Translations under genes and position numbers: made by a program
In this document: piece after piece, positions 11,391 to 23,333 of the stretch
How positions within the stretch are numbered: the first letter of the stretch is position 1
How the letters are laid out: each line of letters begins with the position of its first letter
The notes under the pieces: generated by a model
What the model saw: only the letters and a program-made list of their open reading frames with translations
Told to the model about the DNA's origin: nothing
The model's database searches: none
Source of the DNA: Medicago truncatula
Taxonomy: Eukaryota; Streptophyta; Magnoliopsida; Fabales; Fabaceae
Length of the DNA: 64,000 nucleotides
Direction: 5' to 3'
Assembly: GCF_003473485.1 (NCBI RefSeq)
Contig: NC_053047.1
Coordinates: forward strand, 8,323,001 to 8,387,000

Positions 11391-11560
11391 TTTTTAGTTG
11401 CAAATATGTAACTAGGAAAAAACAGTAAAATATATCAAAATTAAAATTGGAAATAGATCCGAGTCAAAGTTGTAACAAAAATATATTCGAGTCAAAGTGA
11501 TTACTAAGCATTTCAAATGAAATTGAAGTGCAGTTGGAAAAAGTGCTAACAGTGTCAAAC
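11390..11560 (-). pseudogene. Relic of the cytochrome c1 first exon and first intron
   Basis: Shares ordered blocks with 490-690, the left-edge cytochrome c1-like intron and first exon: GATTTTTAGT.GCAAAT, AAAATTGGAAAT, TCAAAGTGAT and GAAGTGCAGTTGG (there GAAGCGCGATTGG). No coding exon follows. Confidence 0.4.
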
Positions 11561-13180
11561 CCTTGTGTCATTCTAGTCACGAGAATTTAGGTTAAGATCC
11601 TCTTCGTTTTCTCTTCTATACATTTTCTCCATTACTATGGTTTTTGAAATATAAATACAAAAGCGTTACATTACACGAGTTTAAATCTATTTTTAGTAGA
11701 TTCTCATTAGGTCTTATCGACCAAAAAAATTAAAGATTAGATTCTCATTAGGTGTTGTCGATTGCAAAAATTAAATGATGTATCATTATAACATTTTATG
11801 AATCATATCGAATAACAGATTGTTTACATTCACATCCCACTTTGTTTAGCCTATCATTATGTATAGTCTCCTTCAAAATTTAGCTATTATATAACATGTT
11901 ATGTTCTCCTTGATATTCCATTTTTTTATGCTTCAAATTGTCTAACCAATACATGTCAAAACTACCTCAAATAAGAATCTACAATATTTTCTACGGTAGA
12001 CACTACTCCAGCTTTGTCTCTAATGAAAGGATTACTCATCTTATTCTTCAATTAGCATACTTAACTCAACAAGTTCAATTCATCATTTCAAGCAAGCAAT
12101 TATCATTATCAAAGGAAGGCACATACTTATGTTCAACACCTAGCCTTCCCTATAGTTGCAAAATGTAAAAGATTCAAATAATATCAAAACCAATATATCA
12201 AGACTGGCTAAAAATAATTATGCTCTTTTAGCATGATCAGATGTAGCTTATCTTTTCAACGCGTAACTGTCCAATTCATACTACTATACATTGAGTATCC
12301 AACCTGATTTCCAATAATTCATACTAACATAGGACTTGCAAGTTCTGCACATACAGAAGCCAAGTGGCAAACAAACAAAGACAAGTAGTGCAATAATTAT
12401 AATCAATATCATAGGTTTTGATTAATAATATAGCTAATTTTAACGTTAAACACAATGTCAACAGGGATGGTATGGTCGTGACAAGCCAACTCATGCAACT
12501 GCGGTTTGACCATGTTGCATGGTTGAATCTGTCATGATACCCCATTTAGGATTCTATAGGCATCAAGACATTGACTAAGGTCTAAATTGCTTTGTATCTG
12601 AGATTGTATATTGATTTGTGTTATTAAAGTGTCAATTGAAATTCGCTATGGTCAATCCAAATCCAGGAAAAAACAATCCGGGAAAGCCTTAATGGAAATA
12701 TTGAGAGCTCGCAAATTTAAAATGGGATAATAATTTGTGAGCTCGCACTGTTTCCATAATGTTCTGACGGATTCTTCATTAAAATCTGGACGAAATATAT
12801 AGCGAAAACATATGATTGCCACTATAATAACATCAATTTTGAACATCATTCTACATAAATTCTTACCTTCATAACTTATAGCATGAGTGATTGTTAGGAG
12901 TCCCGAAATAAGTAGATAAAAGTGTTCAATGTGCTACTTAAGCCATGAGACTCTCCCCAACTAACATTGATATAATTAACTTTAAAAGGAATATTATGTT
13001 TCAAGCAAGGGATAGGAAAGTAAACATGGTGCTCAAAATGTAAGTGCAGATCAAAGTTGTATGAAATTTACATTATGCATAGTTAATATGAAAAACCAAA
13101 ACCACATTTATAAAGTAATAATGATAATTAGAAATGAGAATATAAAAGATATGGTTCAGGATTAGAAATGAGAATATAAA
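11561..13180. other. Non-coding duplicated sequence
   Basis: 12110-12415 matches 15225-15425 (TAGTTGCAAAATG.AAAAGATT, ATCAAAACCAATAT, CAAACAAAGACAAGTAGTGC). 12625-12850 matches 20580-20830. 13000-13040 is the uninterrupted counterpart of the retroposon target at 21139. I recognise no gene. Confidence 0.55.
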
Positions 13181-13181
13181 A

Positions 13182-13436
13182 GAAGATGGTGAATTTGTTT
13201 GAAGATTTGATTTCCCTTTCTCTCACACTTTGCTCTGTGATTTTTTCTATGATTGATTTTGTAGTCCTATTTATACTAAAACTATTAGGTTGAGGTGTTT
13301 GTGGGATGAGGAGGAAATCAAATGAGAAATGCCGTGTGGCTGTAGAGAAGAGCACATAAAGGGAAAAAGAAAAAAAGTAAATGAGAAAGATTAAATTGGA
13401 TGATGCTCATCATGGAAAATAAATAACCGTTTGGTG
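13182..13436 (-). repeat. Duplicated block, copy C
   Basis: Matches copies A, B, D and E. The minus strand again reads SSNKFTIFF, here as part of a longer open frame (13128-13355). Also shared are TAGAGAAGAGCACATAAAGGG and the AAGATTAAATTGGATGAT tail, which runs directly into the cytochrome c1 relic. Confidence 0.6.
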
Positions 13437-14525
13437 TCTACATCCAAATCACGGTATGATATCAAAGGCATAGAATGACAGAACGCATACACTTGAGTAT
13501 AATCTTGGTTACCACGACGAATCCTGCTCTCGATAAAAAGTAGTAAAATTTATTAACTTAATTAGTATTAATATTCATATAGAAATTATACAAAATTCAG
13601 TTTGAAACTTTGAATATGCAATGGTGGCATAGAGCAGTAAAAGCAAAATACAGATTCCTGGCCAAGAAAAAGGCCTTAAAAGAAAGAGGAAATACTTCTA
13701 TTGATTAATTTAGAACAATTCCTTTTAGAAAATAACATTCTAGTAAAAACTTAGGATTCTTTTAAGATAAAACATTGCATGATAAATATTATTGATCACT
13801 TTAACACATATCAGAGAAAAATTAAACCATGAAAGAAAGAAGCAGCAGATGAACTGAGAGATAAAAAAATCAGTTATTTATGATTCATTATAACAAAATT
13901 GTACATGAGAAGAGCTTATATACAATTCAATAATGCCAGCTCATACTTCACTGTCACAACTAACTACATGTAAGCTATCGAGAAGGTGACGTGCACTGAT
14001 ATCTAAGTAACTTGTGCGTCAAGTTTTGTTATTTCTTCATCTTTGATCTATTTACTGTTGTTACCCCCTCACAAGCTGGAGGTTGGTAGATGTCTTCCAT
14101 CCCAAGCTTGACAATGCAATCGTGAAATTGTCTTGGTTTTGCTGCTTGGTGAAAACATCAGCTGTTTGATTCTGTTAACGAATGGGAAGCGAATGCATGA
14201 CTCCGGTCAAACTTTGGAAATGATATCTTTGAACCCAGAAATATGAAAATACAGGGAAATCTCAGCTCAAACTCAGTAAAGAATGATCAATAAATTAAAA
14301 ATATAGGGAAAATTCATGTCAAACTCAAGAAGCATGATCATATATATGAACAAAGGATGCCCTCGTGAGACCATTGATAGCTGATGCTGTTGTTGCAAAA
14401 CACAAAAACCCTGAGACACCAGCTCCAATTAATGCAGGGGCTCTTACGGATCTGCTGCTCGTGGAACCAGTACCATCATTCTTCGTGATAATCGATGACA
14501 TAGATGAATTGGATTCTGCAGGATA
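13437..14525 (-). pseudogene. Cytochrome c1 pseudogene 1
   Basis: 13444-13530 matches the 5' half of exon 3 of the intact gene (24520-24613), covering the region that encodes the haem-binding site. 14348-14523 matches exon 2. Exon 2 carries a 34-bp deletion between two AGCT tetranucleotides, which shifts the frame. The rest of exon 3 and exons 4-7 are missing. The intron between the two relics carries Copia-derived sequence (about 13800-14200), absent from the intact gene. It is a dead copy on the same strand as the intact gene. Confidence 0.85.
13800..14200 (-). mobile_element. Copia LTR fragment plus end of pol
   Basis: On minus, 14080-14200 encodes a degenerate Copia pol end (ADVFTKQQNQDN, then LGMEDIYQPPACEG in shifting frames). 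After it comes LTR-like sequence with a TATA motif (TATATAAGCTC), TGTACAATTTTGTTA, and a run ending about 13800. The LTR part is shared with 19085-19330 in pseudogene 2. Confidence 0.6.
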
Positions 14526-15742
14526 ACCGTTGGAGCTATAAATAGCAAATAACCATTGATAGCTCCCATCTGTGAGCTATTATTAGATGATGCTTAATGC
14601 TTATCATGGAAAATGAATAACCGTTTGGTGCCTACTGTCCTATTTGGCATGTAGTAGCTCCATTCTGAAACAGTTATTTGTTCTTGATTGTAAAACTCTC
14701 TACAACTTTTTAATAAATTTATTGATCTTTTTTAAAATATATTTCAGTTAATGATATAACTAACTTATTTTTAATATGAAAAGTCAAAAAAAAAAAGAAT
14801 TTACAATGTGATTGTTAGAGAATGATTGTTACATGGAGTAAAGTTACTCTTTTGATTAGTGGAATGAATTAAGAGTTGCTTTTTCATCCAGAGTAAGTCA
14901 ATTTAAACAACATTTTGTGTTTTTCTTCCTTTTTCTTCCTTCATATTGATGTTTATTTTGTTCGAGATTATTATTGCGTTCTTTTGGTTTTGGTTACCAT
15001 CAATTTTGCTCAACACATAAGTATTGGTGTGACTCTGTTCGAATTCACAACAAGAATGATTAAGTGGATGGATAACAACAAATAATACAGACTAAAGGTT
15101 GAGGAGAAGATGATCAAAACTAAGATAAAAGAAGACCCTAAGAGGTTGCATTGAGAAAAATTAATCAAATGGAACATATATATTTCAATTAAAATGGAGA
15201 AACGAAGAATATTGCAAACATTACTCAAGTTCAACGCTAGCCTTCTTATAGTTGCAAAATGCAAAAGATTCAAATAATATCAAAACCAATATCAAGATTG
15301 AATAAAGGTAATTATACTCTCTTAGTATAATCAAATGTGGCAAGTTCTGCATATGCACAAGACAAGAGGAAAACAAACAAACAAAGACAAGTAGTGCAAT
15401 AAATAAAATCAATATCATAGATTTTGGCTATTGGTCTTTGAAAAATGATCTTCGACTATTTTTTCGACAAATAATTTGTCAAAAACTACGAGTTCAACAG
15501 ACAAAAGTTTGATTGACTGTCGCTCACATAGGTTAGATTAATTCAAAGTTAAAAACATGACCAAGATTTAACTATCTCTTTGAATATATCAAACTCTTGT
15601 TAATTGAACCTCTAATTTTTTGAGAAAGAATTTAGATTCCATAAACAAGCCTCCACTATTTTGTTTCTTCGAATAATAGTGCACTATCATCCTTCTGCGT
15701 TATTACAAGATATTACTTCAAAAAAAAGATATACCATATGGT
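14526..15742. other. Non-coding, partly duplicated
   Basis: 14604-14660 carries the tail of the five-copy block (GAATAACCGTTTGGTG). 14680-14780 matches 22385-22480. 15225-15425 matches 12110-12415. No gene recognised. Confidence 0.5.
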
Positions 15743-15990
15743 GAAAAGGTTTTTGAAAGCTTCTAAGCCAACAAACTTTCCCTTACATAACAAGATTATG
15801 TCATATGCATAAAGGGTGTGAGAGTAATACATTCCAACTGATAATACCATCCGATAATACCATCCTTGATCTTTTTCGTCAGGTACAATCTTGTTTTGTT
15901 TCATTTCAATCAAGCTTGTTACGTTGGATTTAACCCTAAGCATAAGCCGATGTAAGATAGCTGATTTCAAACCTTGCCTATTCCTCCGAT
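15743..15990 (-). mobile_element. Degenerate LINE reverse-transcriptase fragment
   Basis: The minus strand encodes HTLYAYDIILLCKG.. followed by GLEAFKNLF, resembling the catalytic YADD block of plant L1 elements with the first Asp changed (YAYD). An upstream piece, ILHRLMLRVKSN..LIEMKQNKIVPDEKD, could correspond to the RT palm start with an internal deletion. A sister copy of the upstream piece lies at 7990-8110. Confidence 0.45.
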
Positions 15991-17546
15991 ATTCCAAGAT
16001 ATTATTTTCATAATAACGAAGAATTAGGATTTCGAAGAACCGCTCTTCACATCATAAAAAGTTCTCATGTACATTAAAACAAAAAGTCTAATATTTAGAC
16101 ATATTATAATTAAAATGAAAATCTAGTTAGAATAACGCAAATGTGGAGAAACAACTTCAGCAAACGAGATGAAAGAAACTAGTGTCTACAAAAATCAGGA
16201 TACTACAAACGAGATGCAAAAACAAACTTAAAAAAAAAAAAAAAAACACTTAGGAAAACAAAAATAAAATTCAACACAAACACATAGAGATGCGATGTGG
16301 AAGAGAGAAAAAGAAAAGTTGTCTTTTTCTCTTTTGTCTTTTGAGTTAGTGTGAGAAAACAACAGGTGAGAAACAGGTCACTAAGGAGCAATATATTAAT
16401 AATATATTATAAACTATGGACCAAAATGATATATAAAAATAATTAAGTGACCAAATTTCCAAATTAAGCCTTCAATTAAATTAATTGTATTAATATTTAC
16501 TTTTTAAAAATGTTAGTGCTTAAGGTGTCGTCTATCTGTATGCTTTTCTACTGTGTTTAATTGTATATATTATGATCAAATATTGTTGGTTAATAGGATC
16601 AAAATAAATTATTTCAATGAAATCTAAATAATTAATGATTTAAATAATATAAAAAGGATAAAAATGAAAATATAACAAGTTAAATAAAGTATAATTAAAA
16701 AATGAAAAAGTAAGTCTTAAATCCATTATCTATTTTGTAACCGTGCTCATTCGATGGCCGATTGCCATAAAACAAAGAATTGACTTAATACAAAAGACCT
16801 CATCGCCTATTATATTCCCACAACCTATAGTTTTCTCACACTAACGCTGACACACAAAAGAAAAACACAATCATTGTTCTCTCATCTTTATCACATATCA
16901 ATGTGTGTTCATCTTCGTAGAGAAATTAAGCAAGAACACACAGTGATGTGGATAAAAAAGATGAAGAAAACAAGAGTTGTGTTTTTTTTCTCCTCTGATG
17001 TCTTTGAGTTGCTATGAAAAAACTGGAGGATTTTTTTTCCAAGAAATGAGAATGTCCTAGGTGGTGATGCTTCCATCTTATTTTGTTTTATGGAAGATGG
17101 TTATCGAGTGAAAATGGTCAATGGGAGCAATATATAATAATAATAAATATTTTTGATAAAATTATTATAAAAATAAATAGAGTTGTGTTATTTGAACATT
17201 CATATATGTGACAACCAAAATTTTAGAAAGGAAATAAGGTAGTGACACAAAAACCAAAGCAATAGAGAGAGAAAGTAAAAAGAAAATGTGAGTATGAGAG
17301 AAAGTTGTCACAAAAGTTGTAAAAAATGGTTGTTCAAATATCATTTCTCAAATAAATATAACTTTATATTTGTTTTTTGAAAAAGTCAAACTAGTCTATC
17401 AAAATTGACACATAGGAGAATTGAATGAGAGACATTGAGATGTGCACACTCCAAGGTCTCAAATTTCTTTATATATTATATAAAAAAATAAAGTCATTGA
17501 TATATATATATATATATATATATATGGAGTTTGATTATAATATGGA
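15991..17546. other. Non-coding, partly duplicated
   Basis: 16020-16400 matches 9060-9560 without the Mutator-like insertion. 16850-17160 repeats the same theme. 17505-17524 is a short AT run. No gene. Confidence 0.55.
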
Positions 17547-18030
17547 GTAACATAATATGGAGTTTGATTATAGAAAGGTAGATGATGAATTTGTTTGAAG
17601 AGGTGGAAGTTTTCTCCATCTCTAATTATTTTCTCTCTACATGTTTCCTCTCAATCTATATGCTACTGTGTGATTTTGGTATAATAAAACTATGGTCATA
17701 TTTATACTTAATTTTAGGTTAAATTTTATCTGAGATGAGGAAGAAGCCAAATGAGAAGTGGCTTAAGGTGGCATAGGCTTTTGCTGTTTGTTGTGATTTT
17801 TGCAGAGTAGAAAGAGCACAATAATGGAAAAAGAGAAAAAGTGAATGAGGAAGATTAAATTGGATGATTTTGAAAATGGAAATAAATAAATAACCGTTTG
17901 GTTGTGCATTGTCCTCTTTTTTTCTTTCCTTTTTCCTTTGGCATGTGGTACTATTTTAACTAACACAAACGTACCTGGTCAAGAAAGAACATTACCATTT
18001 ATCATTGAACTTGTGTTTGGTGATACATTT
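17547..18030 (-). repeat. Duplicated block, copy D
   Basis: Closest relative of copy A (3022-3520), including the TATA-like motif on minus near 17697-17710, the short frame MEKTSTSSNKFIIYLS, and the GGCATGTG.TAC and GTCAAGAAAGAACATTACC end. Confidence 0.7.
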
Positions 18031-18214
18031 ATAAAAATTGATTTTAATCGAATTGATTCTGTAAAATTGATTCTTAGTAAAATTGAGTTAAAGTTAATTC
18101 GGTTTATGTTAAGATACATCATTGTAAAAATGAGTTGAACAATAGGTTTAGGTATAAAAAAGTCCAATTTTTAATTTCAATTTTTTTTTAATTATGGAGA
18201 CAAAATCAATTATA

Positions 18215-18341
18215 CTACCTCCGGTCCTATTTATAAGAGAAATTTAGGTCAACAAAAGTGAATGTATTTGGATTGAATTTTTAACTAGATACATCAACTT
18301 TTGTTGACCCAAAATTCTCTTATAAATAGGACCGGAGGGAG
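18215..18341. mobile_element. Stowaway-type MITE
   Basis: Ends CTACCTCCGGTCC and GGACCGGAGGGAG are flanked by TA on both sides. Arms of about 50 bp (TATTTATAAGAGAA and inverse, CAACAAAAGT and inverse). 127 bp, matching the Tc1/mariner MITE pattern. Confidence 0.92.
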
Positions 18342-18459
18342 TATTTTTTTTTGAGTTACAAAAGTGCAAACAGACATTAAATTTTGTGTCTTGATTTATG
18401 TTTCACCTAGAAACGACAACTTAATGTGAAAATGACATGCAAAGAAAATTATGAATCAT

Positions 18460-20290
18460 GTTGGTGATAAGACTAAGATCTGGAGGAAAGGCTCCTCCAT
18501 TAGCAAATCTAGCTGCTGACTCATTTACATACGGCTGAGGAAAGCGATCATTGAGTTTACCGGGGAGTGTAAACATCTTACCCTCGTTATTAGGACCGTC
18601 AACCACCACAATCTCAGACATTGCATTTACGTCATCTTCTGTCTTAGTAAACACGACGGTATGATATCAAAGACATTGAATTTACCTCCTCTTCTGTCTA
18701 GGGAAATGCATCCAAATCACGGTATGGTATCAAAGACATAGAATGACAGAACACATACACTTGAGTATAATCTTGATAAACACGACGAAAACTGCTCGTT
18801 AAAAAGTAGTAAAATTTATTAACTTAATCATTATTAATATTAATATAGAAAATTATACGGAATTCAGTTTGAAACTTTGAATATTTGATGGTGACATAGA
18901 GCAGTAAGAGCAAAATACAAATTCATCGTGTGATGAATCCTGGATTATGGCCTAGAAAATGGCCTTAGAAGAAAGAGGAAATACTTCTATTGAGCAATTC
19001 CTTTCAGAAAATCATATTCTAGAAAAAAAATCAGGATTCTTTTAAGATAAAACATGCACGATAAATATTATTGATCACTTTGTAACACATATCAGAGAAA
19101 AATTAAACTATGAAAGAAAGAAGCAGAAGAAGAAGAAGATGAACTCAAAGATGAAAAATCAGTTATGATTCATTGTAACAAAATTGTACATGAGATGAGC
19201 TTATATACCCTTAACTGTTATAACTAACTACATGTATGCTAAATGAAACTGAAATTACAAATGTAATTAAGCTATCTAGAAGGTGACGTGCACTGCAAGC
19301 TAAGTAACTTGTTTGTGTGCCAACCGATAATGTTAGCAGAGGATGACTACCACGAAACACAGGATGCCCTCGCGAGGCCATTGATAGCTTGGAGAAAAAC
19401 CCAATTAATACAAGGGCTCTTGAGGATCTGCTGCTCGTGGAACCAGCACCGTCATTCTTCATGATAATCGATGACATAGATGAAGGATTCTGCATGAAGC
19501 ATATCAGTAATAGAAGATTTAGCATGATTTAGAGTCAGAGAGTTGTCACTAATAACATTGTGCACATGGAGGAGTCTATGGTATATGTATGTGACTCCTA
19601 GAGAGAAGAAATGATAAATTGGATGAAATAGAGAACAATATTGCTCATAGATGCAATATAAAAAAGCTAAAATGCATAGCAATAACAACTTCCAGATAAA
19701 CCAAACCAATGATATCCTATGAAGCATGAATACGGACACAGACACAACACGGATATTGACACGTCGACTCTATTAATAATTTAAAAAAAAATCATATAAT
19801 CCAGTGTAATTATATGTGTCAGTGTCAAATACAACACATGTCCGACATGGAAACACGTCTAGTCCAAAGAATGTCTATGGTTCATAGATGTTATCCTTTC
19901 CCTCAAATTTGTACTATAACAAAATCATTTTTTTACGAATACCTAAATATTACAAAAGAACAAAGTTATCAAAAAGAGAGGAGTTAATACTTACAGTTTA
20001 CAGGAGAATGAGATTGGAGTTTCCTCCTCAATGACTGCTGAATAAAAATCAACTATAGATAAGTACCTGAATAAGTCACCAAATCCAACAAAGTATCAAT
20101 ATAGGAGTAACATGAGTGAAATTGCATAATTCATAACCATACATCGTCGTCAATAAATAGCATATCATTTACATCCAACACAGTAACTATTTGAAGATAT
20201 AATTGTAATAGATAAAAAGGAATTGCGAAATTAATTTAATTCAGTCACATCAGAAGCATGATGAGATTGTGAATTTTCAGTTCCAACTAT
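18460..20290 (-). pseudogene. Cytochrome c1 pseudogene 2
   Basis: Matches the intact gene over the 3' part of exon 3 (18466-18655), the 5' part of exon 3 (18709-18795), exon 2 (19365-19497), part of the next intron (19545-19690), coding exon 1 (about 19997-20040) and part of the first intron (20140-20290). Damage includes an extra partial repeat inside exon 3 (18655-18710), loss of much of exon 2 between GATAGCTTGGAG and ACCCAATTAAT, and absence of exons 4-7. The Copia LTR in intron 2 is shared with pseudogene 1. The haem-site segment is disrupted. Confidence 0.88.
19085..19330 (-). mobile_element. Copia-type LTR fragment in pseudogene 2
   Basis: Homologous to 13800-14080, with the same minus-strand TATATAAGCTCATCTCATG, TGTACAATTTTGTTA and GTGCACGTCACCTTCT blocks. 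It is absent from the corresponding intron of the intact gene (24605-24958). Confidence 0.6.
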
Positions 20291-20296
20291 TTTATA

Positions 20297-20536
20297 CTCC
20301 ATCCGTTTCAAATCACAATTTTACAATATGCACTATTCACATGGCGTGACCATATTTTTTAACTAATATATAAATACAAATGTTAACATGTAAGATGTTA
20401 TTTGATTTGTTAATATTTTCAAAATATTAAATTTTTATAATTTTTTATTATATATAATTAAATATATTAATAATCAAAGTTGTATATTGACATGTATGCA
20501 ATGGTTGATTGGAACATATATTTTGAAATGACGGAG
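20297..20536. mobile_element. Stowaway-type MITE
   Basis: Ends CTCCATCCGTTTCAAA and TTTTGAAATGACGGAG are flanked by TA. It sits at the edge of pseudogene 2. Confidence 0.85.
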
Positions 20537-21138
20537 TAACACACTTGGACAAAAAAAAAAAACTATGCTCTTATGGTGTCAATTGAAGTTTGCTACATAA
20601 ATATGATAGATCCACCTTCCAACAAAACAGCAAATAGAATGAGCCTTAATGGGAATATCGAGAGCTAGTAAATTTAAAATGTTATGATAATCTGCAAGCT
20701 CCCATTACCCCCAGAAGAGAACAATCCTTTTTGTGTTTGTGAGGGATGTGAATTGACATATGGAGAAAAAATTAGGGTTGTCTATCGTAATAACATCAAT
20801 TCCAAACATCATTTTTAACAAATTCTAATCCACATCATCTTCAAATTTTTAATCGGTCATAACCGTGACCGCTTTTATCCGGGTCTGTCCAACACATCTT
20901 TGAGACTTGAGACAAATTTAAAAACAAGGCTATGCACACAAATATATCTTGAAAACTAAACCATAAAACAAGTATTGCAGAAATTTAGCCCGTGGCCTTT
21001 CATGAGATGATTTATCAAGAAAAATCATGTTAAATATTCCAAACATCATTTTACCAGAAACTCTTGCTTTAATTTGATAATTTTATAGCAAGATTTTTGT
21101 GGTGATATTATTGATTTCAAAACGAATATTAAAGTTTC
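20537..21138. other. Non-coding duplicated sequence
   Basis: 20580-20830 is homologous to 12625-12850 (TCAATTGAA.TT.GCTA, GCCTTAATGG.AATAT.GAGAGCT). No gene. Confidence 0.5.
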
Positions 21139-21157
21139 AAGAAAGGCATAGGAAAGT

Positions 21158-21731
21158 TAACTTATTTTTAAGTTAGAACTATTTTTTAGTGAGAGAAACT
21201 ATTTCTTCTCTCTAAGTTTTCTTCTTCTTTAACATATCGAGGAGGGGTGATTTTAGGTTTAATTTTTGACCTAGAATCACCCCTCTGCATATTTTTTTTC
21301 TCCTTTCTTTCAATCTAAATAAGTGATTTTCACAAACATCAAGTTTTTCTTTTGTGTTTTTTCGTGATTTCGTCGTCTTAGTGCAACGTTGTGTTTTTCG
21401 TCGTCTTGTGCGGCGTTGTTTGATTTCGCATCTTTTGTTGTGCGGTGTTTGTTTGGTTCGTATTGAAAGATCAGCTTCAGACAATCACAAATTCATTCAA
21501 TGATTTGGGCGTCAACGTTGCAGATCCAGAAACATGAATATTCTGATGATTTAGATTTTATCATATTATTTGTAGGCATTTTGCCGTGGAATGTTATTAA
21601 CTTGGGTGCTGTGAGTTTGTTTGCAGATTCACCTTTTACGTTTTTAGCGATATTGATCATGTTATTGTCTCTGATGTATTCTATCAATATGAATGAATGA
21701 ATATCCTTTGTTTTTGTCAAAAAAAAGAAGA
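21158..21731 (+). mobile_element. Retroposed sequence with 19-bp target-site duplication
   Basis: The 19-mer AAGAAAGGCATAGGAAAGT flanks the insert directly (21139-21157 and 21732-21750). The insert ends in an A-rich tail (21719-21731) on plus, as expected of LINE-mediated retroposition. The paralogous site at 13003-13030 has a single uninterrupted copy. A palindrome (AGGGGTGATTTTAGGT and its inverse) lies at 21243-21285. No reading frame with a recognised domain is present: it may be a 5'-truncated non-LTR element, a SINE-like element or a retroposed transcript. Confidence 0.8.
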
Positions 21732-22136
21732 AAGAAAGGCATAGGAAAGTAAGCACAATGGTCAAAATCAATATAAAAATCCAAAACCATAATAAAGTAA
21801 CAATGAGAATTAGGAATAAGAATATAAAATATAGAGTTCAAGATTAATAGTGGATTAAATTATAAATGAATATCTAAAAGATAGGGTTCAACATTTGATA
21901 AATTTGTCCAAATGTAAATCATATACATACGACCTAAACATAAGTAATGCAAAGGTACATAATGAAAAATATATATAATAAAAAGTAAAGAGTGGACTAA
22001 ACCTAATTAATGCAATAAAAACAATCAATGAAAAGGAAGGAGAAAGTAGTGGCCAAATAACAGGGTTCAACATTGAACAAATTTTGGCTAGGCTATGGTG
22101 GGTAATGGTACTGGAAAAAAGAAACAATTTTTTGGA

Positions 22137-22345
22137 GTATGATTCAAGAAAAGAAGATGGTGAATTTGTTTGAAGATGTGATTTTCTCTATGCTTGATTT
22201 AAAAAATTAGGTTGAGATGTTTGTGAGATGAGGAGGAAATCAAATGAGAAATGGTGTGTGGCTGTAGAGAAGAGCACATAAAGGGAAAAGGAGAAAAAGT
22301 AATTGAGAAAGATTAAATTGGATGTTGCTCATCATGGAAATGTTT
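22137..22345 (-). repeat. Duplicated block, copy E
   Basis: Truncated version of the five-copy block with minus-strand MEKITSSNKFTIFFS, the AGAGAAGAGCACATAAAGGG stretch and the GATTAAATTGGATG tail. Confidence 0.6.
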
Positions 22346-23333
22346 TTTTTATTTTTATTTTTTATTTTAAAAAAAAAACATTTATTTGTTTAATTGTAAA
22401 ACTTTCTACAACTTTTTAATACATTTATTGATCTTTTTTAAAATGTAATTCACTTAATTATATAACTAACTTATTTTTTGATATAAAAAATCAAAAAGAA
22501 ATTACAATGTAATTGGTACGAAATTTCCACAGAAGTTCGACCACTTATTTTCTTTATTTACATAAAATATGGCAAAATGTTCTTTGACATTTATTGTTTG
22601 ATAATGATTGTTACATGGAGTATTGCATAGTGAAGAGATTAGTGATGATACAACTTAGTTATAGAGATAACTTGCTCCCCAAGTTATCTCTATAACTTAC
22701 TGTATTAGTATGAATGTTAGAATACAGTAAGTGTATGATACTTGTAGTAGTCTTTCTTTCAGCTCTCCTGTATAAGATGTAACTATACTTCATTCACAAT
22801 TAATGAGAATAATTTATTCATTTCTTTCCTTCATAATATGGAGGGTTAGAAAGAGACTAAATTGAAGATAATGTGATAACTTATGGAGTAAAATAGAAAG
22901 AAAAAAAAAATGAGGGTCTCAATAATGAAATGGCATGAGGGTCCTCAATGTTTTATTGTTATGAAAAATTTACACGAAATTAAATTTCAAAGGAGTCATT
23001 TACAATTTACTTTCAAAATGAAAACTTTGAAATGTAATAATTCTGATCGGTTACAGATAAATTATCTCTTAAACATTTTTTTTTTAGGGAATTATCTCTT
23101 AAACATCTAGAGTGATTCAAAACTTAAATGCAAAAAACATACAGCTCTTAGGATGAGAAAAATTGAAGTAACGTATATCAAATATAGGTAGCACCTTTAT
23201 TTCTATACCTCGAACAAAAATAGGGCATGCTTTCCGGCTAGTCTCTCAACGAATTTTACGAGATGAGATTTGACATAGTTATTGGTAACAATTATCTTCT
23301 TTCCAAAAAATAATAAATGCAACTTGAAAGCAG
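22346..23333. other. Intergenic, 3' flank of cytochrome c1
   Basis: 22656-22702 is a hairpin (GTTATAGAGATAACTTG and its inverse). 22713-22830 resembles an LTR fragment, starting TGTTAGAATACAG and ending CTTTCCTTCA, but no target duplication was found. The cytochrome c1 3' untranslated region probably occupies the last one to two hundred bases before 23334. Confidence 0.45.
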
